Shown piece after piece: positions 44,626-57,720 of a stretch of 64,000 nt of DNA. The DNA is from Vishniacozyma victoriae (Eukaryota; Basidiomycota; Tremellomycetes; Tremellales; Bulleribasidiaceae), in the NCBI GenBank assembly GCA_017654735.1, contig JADPYG010000090.1:744001-808000 (forward strand). The letters are read 5' to 3'. The notes below the pieces were generated by a model. That model did no database searches. It worked only from the letters and a program-made list of their open reading frames with translations, and was not told where the DNA came from. Within the stretch, counting starts at the first letter, position 1. Each line of letters starts with the position of its first letter. The translations under genes and the position numbers were made by a program.

Positions 44626-46071
44626 CTAATGCATCACCTGCATGGGAACGACCTGCGACCTGACTGCTCCCCTCAAACTCGCACCCCTCTTCCACAAATA
44701 CACGGCAGCCGCTAAATGCCCTCCCATATAGATTAGACCCAACAATGTATTCGCCCACCCATAGCCCAATACCATATACATCCTCGGTCCAGCTAACGGT
44801 AATGCAAAAGCCCCCAAACTTCTGAATACCTGGACAGCGGCCGTCGTTGAAGCTCGTGAATCGGGATAGGTATCCATATTATAAGCCGTTAAACCTTGTC
44901 CTGTCATTTGTAACCCCATCGACAGGATCATTGCTCCGAGGTCGACTATTGCCCAATGAATTCGACGTTCCGCCGCCCAACCGTACAACAGGAAACCGCA
45001 TGTGGCGAGTATAGTACCGGGGAGGATGACTGGTAAATGGAACTCTGGTTCGAATTTATCGGCTCGAGTCGATTTCTTGGCTTTGCGAGCAAACAACTCC
45101 ATAAGTCGACCGCCGAGTTGCGAGCCTAGTATCTCTCCTAGCGCGGGCGAAATGTAGTGAAGACCCGAGATACTGATTGATTCGTTATAATTTCCAGTAA
45201 AGAGCGAAGAGTAAGTCGAGAGAACCAGGTAGGTGATGCCGTATCCTAAACACGCGAGGGCAGCTTGGAACTGAACCGACCGGTACGTGAGTAGCTGTTG
45301 AAGTGGTAAGCGAATAGAGCGAATAAAGACATGTCGGGGGATCGAAGGAAATTGGGATTTGAAAGAATGTCGCTCGAGTGTGTTCTCTCTTCGTCGGCGG
45401 ATAGTGGGTAGATGAGTTTCCTTGAACCAAATCAAACAGATGACTACAGTGACAGCTTGTGCTATGGATGTCGACCAGAAAATCCATCTCCAGGTCGTAT
45501 TTTCCTCCACAAATCCTCCGACGATAGGACCAACAGCAGCTCCAAGTAATGGAATAAGCATATAAATAGCCAACGTCCTTCCTCGTCTCTCTGGCGGCCA
45601 AATATCCCCCATAACTCCAGATCCGAGTGAATAGATCGCTCCAGCTCCAAACCCAGCAAATAATCGGCATACAATAAGTCCATATCCAGTATGGACGAAT
45701 CCACAGGCGATATTGAAGACTAAAAACCAGATATTGGTTATATGTAATATGATTGACCTGCCGTATATCTCAGACAGAGGTCCGGCGAGAAGTGGAGAGA
45801 ATGCTGTGGCCAATATGAAAGCTCCGAGGGCGGTGGTCACACCTACACTAGTCAAGTTGAGTTCGGATTGAATGCTTGGTAAAGCCGGGGCCATTATGGT
45901 TGAGACGATTATACGGTTGAATCCACTAGCAGAAAGGACTGCCGTGACAATCCATCTCCGGGATGCCGGCCAATTGAGTGGGTCCTCGATTTCTACATCC
46001 GTGACTGGCTCGGGATCAATGACAGGTCCAGGCATGCTTGACAGCACCCCGGATTCCACTGGTGCCGACAT
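44626..46071 (-). CDS. Major facilitator multidrug transporter (DHA1 type, 12 helices)
   Basis: A single exon gives 481 aa. The DPLNWPASRRW entry motif precedes the first helix. Motif A is GPLSEIYGRSIIL after helix 2. A GVMGDIWPPERRGRT block follows helix 4, and motif C, GAAVGPIVGGFV, in helix 5 marks an antiporter. The family (CaMDR1/FLU1-like) exports drugs, toxins or polyamines from the plasma membrane in exchange for protons. The substrate is unknown. Its lack of introns contrasts with the 11-intron sugar transporter, so the two do not share recent origin. Confidence 0.9.
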   Translation of the reverse strand: MSAPVESGVLSSMPGPVIDPEPVTDVEIEDPLNWPASRRWIVTAVLSASGFNRIIVSTIMAPALPSIQSELNLTSVGVTTALGAFILATAFSPLLAGPLSEIYGRSIILHITNIWFLVFNIACGFVHTGYGLIVCRLFAGFGAGAIYSLGSGVMGDIWPPERRGRTLAIYMLIPLLGAAVGPIVGGFVEENTTWRWIFWSTSIAQAVTVVICLIWFKETHLPTIRRRRENTLERHSFKSQFPSIPRHVFIRSIRLPLQQLLTYRSVQFQAALACLGYGITYLVLSTYSSLFTGNYNESISISGLHYISPALGEILGSQLGGRLMELFARKAKKSTRADKFEPEFHLPVILPGTILATCGFLLYGWAAERRIHWAIVDLGAMILSMGLQMTGQGLTAYNMDTYPDSRASTTAAVQVFRSLGAFALPLAGPRMYMVLGYGWANTLLGLIYMGGHLAAAVYLWKRGASLRGAVRSQVVPMQVMH

Positions 46072-46226
46072 TTAGGACAATGAATATATATGTATGTAGA
46101 ATAGATGGTCCATGGGTAGAGTCGGAATAATGTAATGGCACGATAAGATAAGCGCCGCGTATAGTTGACTGTACTCCGAGCCTCGGTCATCCGTCATCAA
46201 TCATTCATCGTTCACACCATATTATA

Positions 46227-47145
<919 letters not shown>

Positions 47146-47314
47146 GGACCTAGTGTAATTGTCAGATTGTGTTGTACTCAAATAGGCCTCTTGATAGTGC
47201 GATTCAATGTAAATGAACGTGTATCCAATGCAAAACCGCGTCCTGACGGACTTCACAGTTCAGATCACATACAAACATATTCATAATTGTCATAAAATAC
47301 CACCGTACAACTGA

Positions 47315-49042
47315 CTACTTAGCAGTCCTAACAACCCTCTCCCTATCAATCTCAGGCGTCAAACTCCTCTCACTCCGACTGACACTCCTAGGTCTCTTGT
47401 TCCTAGGTGGACTAGGTGAACGAGAGATGGATGAGGAATACCGTCTACGTCTAGCAGGTGGGGGCGAACGAGAGTCGGAAGGTGATCTACGGCGAGGTGG
47501 TGGTGAGCGGGAACTAGGTCTAGCGCGTCTAGGTGGTGGTGTGGGAGAGCGCGAGTCGGATCGAGGTCGTCGGGGAGGTGAACGTGAACGTGATTCTGAC
47601 CTGGGTCGACCTGCTCGAGGTGGTGGTGGTGGACTATCATCGTACCTCATCCTCCCGCCTCTACCTGCTGGTGCTTCATCAGGATGTCGACGACCAGGAG
47701 GTGGAGGAGGTGGTGGGGAGGAACTACGCCGACGACGTGTGGGTGGAGGGGAATCGTCTCGTCGGGAACTTCGTGGTGGGCTCGCTTCTTTACGTTTCAA
47801 TGCCTCTTGTTTCCTACTATCAGACATTGTCACAATTATAATGTAAGGCATGGACTCACTTGTAATACTCTTCCCTCCTCCTCAACCTCTCTTTCTCTTC
47901 ATATTCCTTCTTCCTGATCTCCGCTTCCCTCTCTCTCTTTACAGCAGCTTCAATCCTAGCTTGATCCCTTTCCTCCCTCTCTGCCATCCTCGCCGCTCTT
48001 TCCTCGTCCGTCTCCCTTTCGAACGCTGCTCCCTCCCTATGATTTGCTGAGACACCTAGAGCCAGACCCATTCGATTCATCTCTACCTGCTTGGCAGCTG
48101 CTATCGAATGACTATCTGTCGCTCGACCTCTAGGTCCGAGGATAGTACCGCCTTGAGCGGACAGTTGGGTTCGAAGGGCAGAACAAGCGTCTTCGATAGC
48201 TTCTTCATCCGCACTGTTGATTAGCTAGATTCCACAAACAGTCTCCTTGAGATGAGAAAGAAGAATTGCTAATTCCATAGAACAGTTTCTCGACAAACAA
48301 GAATGTCCCGTCAACGTCCCCCTCTATACCCCACACAATCTAGGGCAAGTGGTCTATTATGTGACGATGGTGTATGTTTAATCTTCGCTGATCCGAATCG
48401 CCTCGGGTACTGTAGGGAGCAGTACTCGGGCACTGTCAAGGGATCGCGGTAGCTGCCGTAGGCAGCTGTGTATGCTGGAGGAGGAGGAGGAGCTGGGGAA
48501 GGGAGCGGCTCCAGGGAGGATTCACGAGAAGTCGACGAAGACGACGACCGGTAGAAAAGAAAGTGGGATTCAGAAATGGGAAGTATTCTGTCCTTTTGGC
48601 CGAAGCCACGAGACTAGCTTGAGGGCGAACCTCGGGTAGGATGGGCCCAGAAGAGTTGGTAGATACCAGAGCCAAAGAGGAGAACACCCTTTCGGCCTGG
48701 AAAGAGAAAGACGCCCTAACGGCCTGAATGAACTCACTCTTCATCTTCCATCCTATCCCTCAACTCCATTACCCTCACTTCAATCCGCCTTTTCCTCTCA
48801 TGTTCCAGAATCCCCTGATCAGGTTCACGATGTACAGGAGGTCCAGTAATTTCTTTTAGGTAATCGGAATAATTGGATTGAGCATGAGATCCGGGTGGTC
48901 CTTGTCGGATTTGGAGGTTTGCAGAGTTTTTGGTAATGTATCCATTTGTTCCCCTTATTGTCAGCTTTCATTTCTGTATGAAAGCAGAAGAGATGACATA
49001 CGATCCACGAGCAGTTTCTAGACCTATACCATTGTATGGCAT
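47315..49042 (-). CDS. CWC21: Spliceosome factor Cwc21 (SRRM2/Cwf21 family) with long RS/Pro tail
   Basis: Four exons (49002-49042, 48738-48953, 47860-48213, 47315-47816) give 370 aa. The hallmark N-terminus is [20 protein letters not shown]. The cwf21 region ([21 protein letters not shown]) and a charged coiled coil ([25 protein letters not shown]) follow. The C-terminal third is Ser/Arg/Pro-rich ([18 protein letters not shown]). Cwc21 binds Prp8 and Snu114 in the catalytic spliceosome. Yeast Cwc21 lacks the RS tail, while human SRRM2 has a very long one, so this is intermediate. Intron 2 is 524 nt (48214-48737), the longest assigned in the window. The gene is divergent from the 49206 gene, with 163 bp between starts. 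Confidence 0.92.
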
Positions 49043-49205
49043 TGTTGTTGTTGGTAGTGAGTGTATATAAAGAGTAAGGGAGGAGTTAGGTAGATACAAG
49101 TTAAGCGGGATTACAATAATGATAGTAGAGTGTGGCACAAGTTTAAGTGGAGGTGGTCCACTTCTATCGCAGTAAAGGAAAAGTTACATTGCTGTTAGCA
49201 GTACA

Positions 49206-50179
49206 ATGGCAGAAGAGACCACGTCGAGCGCAAGTAGCTCAAGCTCGATACCAGGCAGTCCGGGCTCAATTCAAGATTCGAGCCGAAGTCGAAGTCGAAG
49301 TACAACACCTTTCGAACCAGCCGAAGAGTTACTGGATGAATATCAAAACCTCCTCTCCTCTACATTCGACTTGACGGGTCTACTCCCCACTCAACCCCTG
49401 GAAGATGACGAGGATGAAGGCGGGAAGACGATGACGAAAGCGGAGAAGCAGAATGCAAAGAAGAAAAGGAGGAAGGAGAGGGAACGGGAAGCGAAATTGG
49501 TCGAGGCTGGAGGTGGCTCTGAGCAATCGAAACCCGATACTAGTATTGGTATGTCTATGTCTTCACCTCGATGAGGAAACAGTGAACGAGAAGTCGAGCT
49601 GATCAGTCAGGCTTCAGACTATTTTCTTCCTGTCCTATACAATCCATTAAGCTGGAAGATGAGCTCGTAGAGTATCTATGTCCGCCGTGAGTTACGAACA
49701 CCTCTCCCTTTGGAAGTTGGCTTATGTGCAGAAACCCACGGCACCAAGATTATACTCAGGAGGAGAAAGCGACTCGGAGACAGAGAGCAGAAGCGTCTGC
49801 TGTATCTATGACAGGTTCAGATCTGGGTGGACCATCAACAATAGCAGACCGATGGTCAAAGACATCTCGAACACCTCGATCCCTTACCACCTCCACGCCG
49901 TTAGATAACCACCGAGGACTGTGCATAGTCAGCGTCGACCCGGACGAGTCGGGTATGACCACTCCCTCAAAACAGAGCCGTCCGAGTACGGCCATACCCG
50001 TGATTGAAGTGAGGACTGCACAATCGAGTAAAAGAGGGGTAAGAAGGGGAAGGAGTAAACGTAAGAAAGGTATCGAAAGGCCTCTGCCGGGGTATTGGCG
50101 TCCGAAAGGTGGATTAGGGGGGAAATCACAGAGTACGATATGGGGCTATGGAGTCGGTATGCCCGTCAAGGGGCGATGA
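49206..50179 (+). CDS. Basic fungal protein, function unknown
   Basis: Three exons (49206-49548, 49611-49686, 49732-50179) give 288 aa. The N-terminus is Ser-rich with SRSRSRS, then an acidic patch and a Lys/Arg helix (KAEKQNAKKKRRKERERE). The central exon encodes a compact block, GFRLFSSCPIQSIKLEDELVEY, with LCPP at its end. The C-terminus is basic (KRGVRRGRSKRKKG) and closes with LPGYWRPKGGLGGKS and WGYGVGMPVKGR. The composition suggests a nuclear or RNA-binding protein. The FRLFSSCPIQ block followed by an aromatic C-terminal motif would be the part to search for homologues. No family is recognised. Confidence 0.7.
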
Positions 50180-50456
50180 TATTCTCCATGCATGATAGAC
50201 CATCTCTTCTACGTCCATCTGTCAGTATCATAGGATTATGCATACCTACAGCCTAACTCATTACATCCCATAAACATGAGCCATTGCCGCAAACAAAGGC
50301 TACTGCTTGGCTAGTCCCCTTAAAACTCAGGGTAAAACGCGTCCAGCCCCAAAAAACTCGGACGATACAACGTCCACTGGAAATATCTTACGACCTATCA
50401 ACTACCACATTCATTCATCTATACCACTACTCACATCCCAAAAGAAGATATCCAAG

Positions 50457-52509
50457 ATGGCATCCACAACTCCCCTAACCAACGTTTCATCCGAATTCGA
50501 TATCCCAGCTCGACCCGTCAATGTTGGTATCAAAGCTATTGAAATGTATTTCCCTAAACGATGTATCTCTGAAGAAGATTTAGAAGTCTTTGATGGTGTT
50601 AGTAAAGGAAAATACACCATTGGATTGGGTCAGGGACATATGGCTTTCACCGATGATAAGTGAGTTCTTATCCAGCTCGTGTCGTGGTTGGGTGGTCCGT
50701 GCTGGCGGGGACTGGTGGGGGTTGATGATACGTTGGAGCCCTAGCTGTGGGCGTCAGTGTTGCTGAGTCGTGTACCCAGGCGTTCTAGATGGCGCTTAGA
50801 GATGGAGCTAGAGACAGGAAGCTCAGATTGCCCCTCTTCGAGTTTATAGATGGTCGTGCACGGACCTTCCTGAAAACTCGGACGGTTGCTGACTTTATAG
50901 GGAGGACGTCAACTCTATCGCCCTAACTGGTAAGTCCCCCAAATCTCGCCCCTACTCTAGGCATAACGTACGGCTCTAACATCCAGTCGTCTCTCAGCTT
51001 TTGGAGAAATACAACATTGACCCCAAATCCGTCGGTCGACTAGACGTAGGTACCGAGACTTTAATCGATAAATCCAAATCCACAAAAACCCTCTTGATGG
51101 ACCTCTTTGCCAAGCACGGAAACGACGATATCGAGGGTATCGACAACAAGAATGCTTGTTATGGATCTACTGCTGCTCTTTTCAATTGTGTTAATTGGAT
51201 TCAGGGAGAATCTTGGGATGGAAGAGATGCTATTGTCATGTGTGGTGATATTGCTATTTACAAGGAGGGAAGTGCTAGGCCTGTTGGAGGTATGGGAGCT
51301 TGTGCTATGTTGATTGGACCTAATGCTCCTCTTGTCCTTGAGCGTGAGTTTATCCCTACTCGGACAGTGGATATGGAAGGCTGATAGGTAGCCGTTCACG
51401 GAACACACATGTCCAACACCTGGGATTTCTACAAGCCCGATCTATCTGCTGAATACGTATGTCCCCAGTACTTCCCTTTCTTTGATATGCTGACCTTCTA
51501 GCCCACCGTTGACGGTCCATGGACCATCAAGACCTACCTAGGAGCCCTAGACGCAGCCTACAGCACCTTCAACGAGAAGGCCGCCGCTTCCAAAGCCCGA
51601 CAAGCTAAAAAGATCTCGCTCGCAAGTGTCCAGGCTAAAGCCGTCGAGGCCGCTACTTCAGTCGCAAACGCCGCTAGCAACTTGTTGAATGGAAACACCA
51701 ACGGAGCTGTTGCTGCCGTAGAGGATGATAGGGAGGGTATCAACAAGTTTGATTACGTCTGTCTTCACTCGTACGTTCACACTATAAATATATGGAGGAG
51801 TGCTGATGATCTAGTCCATACGGAAAGTTGGTCCAAAAGGGACACGCACGATTGTTCTACAATGATTACCTACGAAACCCAAACCACCCTTCTTTCGCAA
51901 ACATCCCATCCGAGATCCAGGGATTGGCAAAGGAAAAGACTTATACCGACAAGACTGTCGAGAAAGCATTCATCGCCCATGCCGCTGAACACTACAAGAA
52001 CGCAGTCTTACCCGGTACAGACTGTGTTTTGAGGTGTGGAAATATGTACACGGCCAGTTTGTACGGTTTTTTGGCTTCTCTCATCTCGTCCCACCCAGAG
52101 GGTCTACAGGTATGTTCCTTGTCTTCCTCTCTCGCCTGGCGTATTTGAAGAGAGCTGACGAGTAGGTCGGAAAAAGGATTGGAATGTACGCTTTCGGATC
52201 TGGATGTGCTGCTTCATTCTACGGTATCAGGGTTAATGGATCAACCAAGGAAATGTCGGACAAGATGCAGCTCAAGCAGCGATTGGCAAGTCTAGATGTC
52301 AGGCCATGTGAGGAGTATGTCGAGGCATTGAAGGTGTGTTCTTTTGTCATATATACACGAAGAAACTTCCTAACAAATAGCTCCGTGAGGAAAACCACAA
52401 TGCTATTAAATACACTCCTCAAGGATCCCTTGATAACGTCTGGTCAGGTGCATACTACCTCACCGAAGTTGATGATCTATACCGAAGGACTTATGCCGTC
52501 AAGCCTTAA
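50457..52509 (+). CDS. ERG13: Hydroxymethylglutaryl-CoA synthase
   Basis: Eight exons give about 520 aa. The first exon is 50457-50659 and the last runs to 52509. Family blocks are [27 protein letters not shown], the catalytic-Cys motif [36 protein letters not shown] with the catalytic His, and [13 protein letters not shown]. The enzyme condenses acetyl-CoA with acetoacetyl-CoA to HMG-CoA, the committed entry to mevalonate and ergosterol. The product is cytosolic, with no targeting signal. Two oddities: intron 1 is 241 nt (50660-50900), and an Ala/Lys-rich segment of about 55 codons (51571-51738) lies before the His motif, where human and yeast enzymes have a short loop. No clear sterol regulatory element was found upstream. 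Confidence 0.93.
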
Positions 52510-53046
52510 GCATAGTTTATCATTAGAGGATTGGTGTGGGAAAGACTTGGCTTTGGGATATAAGTTATTCTCGCATAGATGCATTATACAGTGTCATGAG
52601 CATGAGCACGAGTCATTGGAGGCGTTATAAGTGACGCGAGATCTTGGATGTTTGCATCCGTCCATAACCTAATCTACACTGTCTTACATATCCCTCACTC
52701 TCTACATCAATAATATAACGCATATTGTATACTATCACCATCAGTCTGGGTCGACATCTAGTAAAGAGAAGTAAAGAGGACATTATATCAATCAAGTACA
52801 GAAACGATTCCAGTAGATTTCATTAGTCACGAACGTTCGCGATAAGATCTTGATTTTGGAATATACCCTCTTAACACGTTTCTCGGTCTATCTATTCCAC
52901 TACAATTCTTATTTCAGTCAATCTCAGAGCCGGTATATCTACCGTTCAGTATTGAGATAGGAATCATCGTAGTAAGTCCATCATCTATATCGTATGGTGA
53001 TACTGATGATGATAGTGATCCCACACAACACCACTACGTCAAGTCC
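52510..53046. other. Intergenic stretch
   Basis: 537 bp between ERG13 and the inositol phosphate kinase gene, both on the plus strand. AT-rich, with tgatgatgat runs near 53000. No gene, tRNA or repeat of note. Confidence 0.45.
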
Positions 53047-56000
53047 ATGAGTATCCCCCCAACACGCACAACGATAAATCAAAACCAAGATGAACCTATT
53101 CCAGGACCGTCCTCGGGTCCATCCACCTCAACATCCCCAGTCCGAACCACAACTAGGTCCAGTTCATATAAAGGAAAGAACCGTGAATTACCACCTACGC
53201 CAGCGCAAATGATCCCTTCCAAGGGCAGGAGACCAGGAATGCCACAAGAGGTGGGGAGCGCTACTATCTCCCTGAGGCAGGGTGCGGTTGAGTTATTGGA
53301 GAGTGATAGTGATGAGGATATAAAGAAGGAAGGGTCATCGGAAATGATTGATCCCAATGGTGATGATGCTGTGCGGCGTAGTCCTAAGAAACATCATGGA
53401 CGGAAAACATTCAAAGATCTCTTGACTTCTCATCGACCTAGATCTGGGTCTCGGGTATCACATCCCCATCCCCTTCCACACTCGCCATCTAAACATGATA
53501 CTTCACAAACACAATCACCTGAAAAGACCCAGACCCGAAACAACCATGTATCGTCACATCGCACTCCTATCCCTTCAAACCAAACAATCCGATTCTCTCT
53601 CAACCGTACTTCTACACTCCCCTCTACACAACCTACAAAATCTTCATCTTCGAATTTCAAGACTCGTCGAACTCGTGCTAATTCCCTTCATTTTCCCTCG
53701 GACTCTCCTTCATCTACAGAAATGAAGAATAAGATCCGGAAAGATTTCTACCTATCCCATTACTCTACCGATAGGGCATATTCATTGGAACCGACCAAGA
53801 AACAGATTAATATAGATCTAGGATTAGGTGATGATTTCGATAAAAACTTTGGAGAGGCTATGAGGAAAGGATTAGGCGGGGAGGAAATGCAACTACCCCC
53901 GCAAGCTTTGAGGGTACTTAGTGAAGCTAAGGAGAATATGGATCTGAGATTGGTCGGAAAACAAGGCAGGAAAGGAAGTTTGGGTATGGGATTATTCAAG
54001 GAGAGTAGGGAAGGGGAGAAAAAGAGGGTTAAAGCCAAGGAAAAAGATACACCCCTGGAGGAGGTTGAAGAAGCGATCATTTCAGATTCGGATCCACTCA
54101 GTCCGACTCTATTACGTGGGTTCACGCCTGAGATTCGACCAAGGCAAGATATAGTATTACCGCCAACACTCTCGGTTCCAATCACCACTACTTCAACCCG
54201 ACAAGAACCGTCCACAATTGAAGACCTCTCTCAGAGCACAGCAGGACTTGAAATCTCCTCGCCTACTCGTGCCGCAGCTGAATCACCTCATAAGTCGGAC
54301 ATCTTTTCTGAGGAATCAGGATGGACAACAACCGATTCGGACGATGATGGGTCCAGCTCGGAGTCTTCCCGTTCTCAAGGAAGTGAGGGGATGGAGAGCT
54401 CCGATGAGGATGAGGGGGAGAGTATGACTGTTCCTCTACAACCGTTTAATCATGCTGTTGGGGGCCATAGTAGTATTTACAAATTCACAAGGAGGGCCGT
54501 TTGCAAGGTAAGCTATTCCTTCTCATTGTCCAAAAGGAATATAGCTGATGAATAGCCGCTAGTCAGCCGAGAGAATCTATTCTATGAAGAGGTCGAACGG
54601 CTCGCTCCGGCATTATTGGCCTACATTCCACGTTACTTGGGAGTCATGTTGGTGAATTACCGTCGGGCAATGCGAGCACCATCTACAAGTGCCCCTACAC
54701 CAACCGATTCACGTGGACAGACTCCCCTCCCACCCAATCCGCCGACCCCAATGTCAGATAGGCCTGGAATACGAAAAGCTCAATCTGGTCCTGTCCATTT
54801 CGGTGCTCAAGACGTGGGGATCGAGATTCCAGAAGTATCACTTGATTTCAATCGACATGTCGTTCCTGACTGGTTATTCCGCTCGACATCTCGTGAGGGA
54901 TATTCATACCATGGAAGGAGGAGAGGTGGGCGGACAAGTGACGAAGAGTCGAAAGGACCAAGTTCGAGGATGTTACGACCATCTTCTGCCCGATCTCAGG
55001 AGTTTTACAAGGAACGGGAGAGAGAGAAGGAATCACAATCACCTTCATCATCTTGGGGTCGAGCATCGTATATGTCTGGATCACCTAATCCTACACTTCG
55101 ACAATTTCCTTCCTCGCCCGGCTTGGGTTCTGGGGTGGGAATAGCAGTCCCTCGATCTATAAAAGAAGATGAACCTTCTACACCTGCTCCTTCGCCTGCT
55201 ACGCAACCTCGGCGATATCAGGTCGGACCGGGATTACATCATGCTGCTTCTTCACCTGTTCTCCCATATCGCCCCGCTAGACTGGACGAATTATTCAATG
55301 ATTCCCCACATTCGGCATCTGGCACCACCTCTCCGCATCCAGGATTTGGCGGTACAGGTTCCACAACGGTCAATACAAAGTTGAAAGATCATGTGTTTGC
55401 GACTATCTTGAAAAGGTTGAAGAAGAAAGGATTTCATCATCGACATCATGCACATCATGATGATGCTGATGATGAAGGTGGTGGAGTTTCTACTACAAGA
55501 CGAAGGTTTAGGCACGGTGGAAGTGAAAGTACTTCGGGTATAGGGGATGATGGGGATGGTGATGTGGATCATGATTTAAGGGTCTATGGCCAAGGCCAAG
55601 GGAATGATGATTTGGAAAGAAGGACTAGGTCCGAAGTGATCTTACCCCACCTACAGAGTCGAGATTCCTCAAAACGAAGAGCAAGGAATCAGAGGGATGA
55701 TTCTGTCGACCGGGGTTTATTCGCCATGGAAGATGAAGATCAAGAAGACGAACCACCAAAACCCCCAATCCCACCATTATCTCGAATACAACCACTCCAA
55801 GCACTTCATTCGACAAAAACACCACCTGCGCCTGTCCCTATCACTACATCCGAGACGGTCCCACCTTCACCAGCTACTTCCGCAATGGATGATCCGAGAC
55901 AGGAATTATTTATATTCATGGAAGATCTTACTGGGCGATTGAAACATCCTTGTGTACTTGATTTGAAAATGGGTACGAGGCAATATGGATGTGATGCCAC

Positions 56001-57014
56001 TCCATTGAAGAAACGGAGTCAGAGGAAGAAATGTGATGCTACCACCAGCAGGACATTGGGGGTAAGGATGTGCGGTATGCAGGTGAGTCAGAGTTTCCTC
56101 GAAAGAGTGGCCGTGTGGTCAAGTAAATACTGGGATGAGACTGACTCTAGGTCTGGAACACTGTCACTGATTCCTTTTCGTCGAAAAACAAGTACAGAGG
56201 ACGAGAGATTAAGACGTCCGATTTCCATCGTGTCCTCGCCCATTTCTTGAATGATGGAAGTAGACTCCTAGTCGACCATATCCCCTCGATCATTCAAAAG
56301 TTGCACAATCTAGCTGCAATCATGCTCAACCTCGATGGCTTCCGGTTCTACGGATGCTCCTTGTTACTCATTTACGATGGCGATAAAGATGTTCAAGATC
56401 ATTTCTCGAAACATGCTCATCCGCATCCTTCCCATGGACGATTGGGTGTACTAGAGGAAGAAGATGAATGGGTTGAAATTCGACATCGACCTAGTCGGAG
56501 TACTTCTATTGACAATCAAGTTGATATACCCCGAACAGGACGGAGTAAGAGTGTAGATCTACATTCCAATCGAACTCGACATGAATCTACACATTCACAT
56601 ACCCAGGGCAAAGGAGGTAGAAGGAGGGGATCTCACGATGGTCTCGCTCCGCCCAGGAAGTTAAGAGGGGAAGTGAATATAAGGGTAGTAGATTTCGCCC
56701 ATACGACCACTGGACTAGATTTCATACCCTTCCCTGCCGACCACATCGATCCACCCGAGAAGGAATTGGGTAAAGGGTACGATACCCAGATAGACGAAAC
56801 TACTGGATTGAACATGGCTAGATTCCCACCCAAACACCCACATTCACCCGATATGGGATTCATATACGGCTTGCAATCAGTTTGTGAAGCCTTGAAAGGG
56901 GTCTGGGCGGAAGAAGTAGGGAATGAAGAAGTGGAAGAATGGTCGGAGGCGATGGAGAATCGGGATGTATTTGAAAAAGCGTTTGGAGGGGATGAAGGGG
57001 AAGTTTCTACTTGA
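53047..57014 (+). CDS. KCS1: Inositol hexakisphosphate kinase
   Basis: Three exons (53047-54507, 54556-56082, 56151-57014) give 1283 aa. A ~470-residue disordered N-terminus precedes the kinase start, [12 protein letters not shown]. The IPK family motif PxxxDxKxG appears as [14 protein letters not shown] (about residue 955). [42 protein letters not shown] (the SLL motif) and [10 protein letters not shown] (the IDF-type metal site) follow. The enzyme makes 5-PP-InsP5 (InsP7), the pyrophosphate that signals phosphate status through SPX domains. The kinase core is interrupted by a ~270-residue insert (after [10 protein letters not shown]) and a second insert after the SLL motif, both low-complexity. 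The layout matches yeast Kcs1 (1050 aa). Confidence 0.93.
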
Positions 57015-57720
57015 GTATGAGTATGTCTTGGTTGTTATCTTGAAGTCTCAAGTCTTTGGGTCATGATTTACGGGTCTGATACCGTTGTAGCTATATGCAT
57101 ATACTGCTTTTGATTCCAGTGGTGGCGCTCTGATGACGTTTAGTGGACGCCATTTTTAGAACTTATCGCTACTTCTTCCCCCTCCCATCGCTCTCTCAGC
57201 AGCAAAGTTGAAACCTGAGAATCAGAGGGAGCATTTGCTCTGGACCGCTCGTCGCTCACAGCTTTTTTTCATGTCGTCTCACGGACGACAGACTTGAAAA
57301 CCAATACCTACTTTCTACATGAATAGGCATGCCAAGTATTGCAAGATGTGTTGCAACGCGCCGCGTCGTAATCGGAGAATATTTATCGCGAATAAGAATG
57401 CCCTGATGTTACTTGAACTTTAAAATATCATGGCCTGTTGATCTGGCTCAATGGTAGCAGAATATCTTCTCTAGACGTGGTCGAACAGTGCGGTAGATTG
57501 TACTGGACAGTGACTTTCCAGACATACTTGTCATGTGCGTCAGGGATCAAAGCAACTAGCCCCAAAGCCGATCAAAGAGTCACCGACATGTCACCCTGGA
57601 CCTTATCTTTTTATCCTGAAACGCCATCCTTGACCGAACCGCGCTAGCAATTAAAATGATTTTCTTCACGACCACTTTAGACTCACTCTTATATTATCAT
57701 TACATTCTAGAAGGACCAAG
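57015..57720. other. Long intergenic stretch with hairpin
   Basis: 706 bp without a supported gene. A perfect 7-bp stem with a 5-nt loop lies at 57272-57290, directly after a run of seven T. A tRNA box-A-like string (tggctcaatggtag, near 57444) has no matching arms. A 69-codon frame starts at 57438 but lacks protein character. It may hold a short non-coding RNA; see findings. Confidence 0.4.

Noticed and set aside
47397..47846. 149-codon plus-strand frame rich in Gly, Arg and Glu
   Set aside because: It is the reverse complement of the Ser/Arg/Pro tail of CWC21 and mirrors its codon repeats.
57430..57510. tRNA-like string with a box A match (tggctcaatggtag)
   Set aside because: The D-arm does not pair fully, no anticodon stem forms, and the downstream ggtcgaaca is a poor box B.
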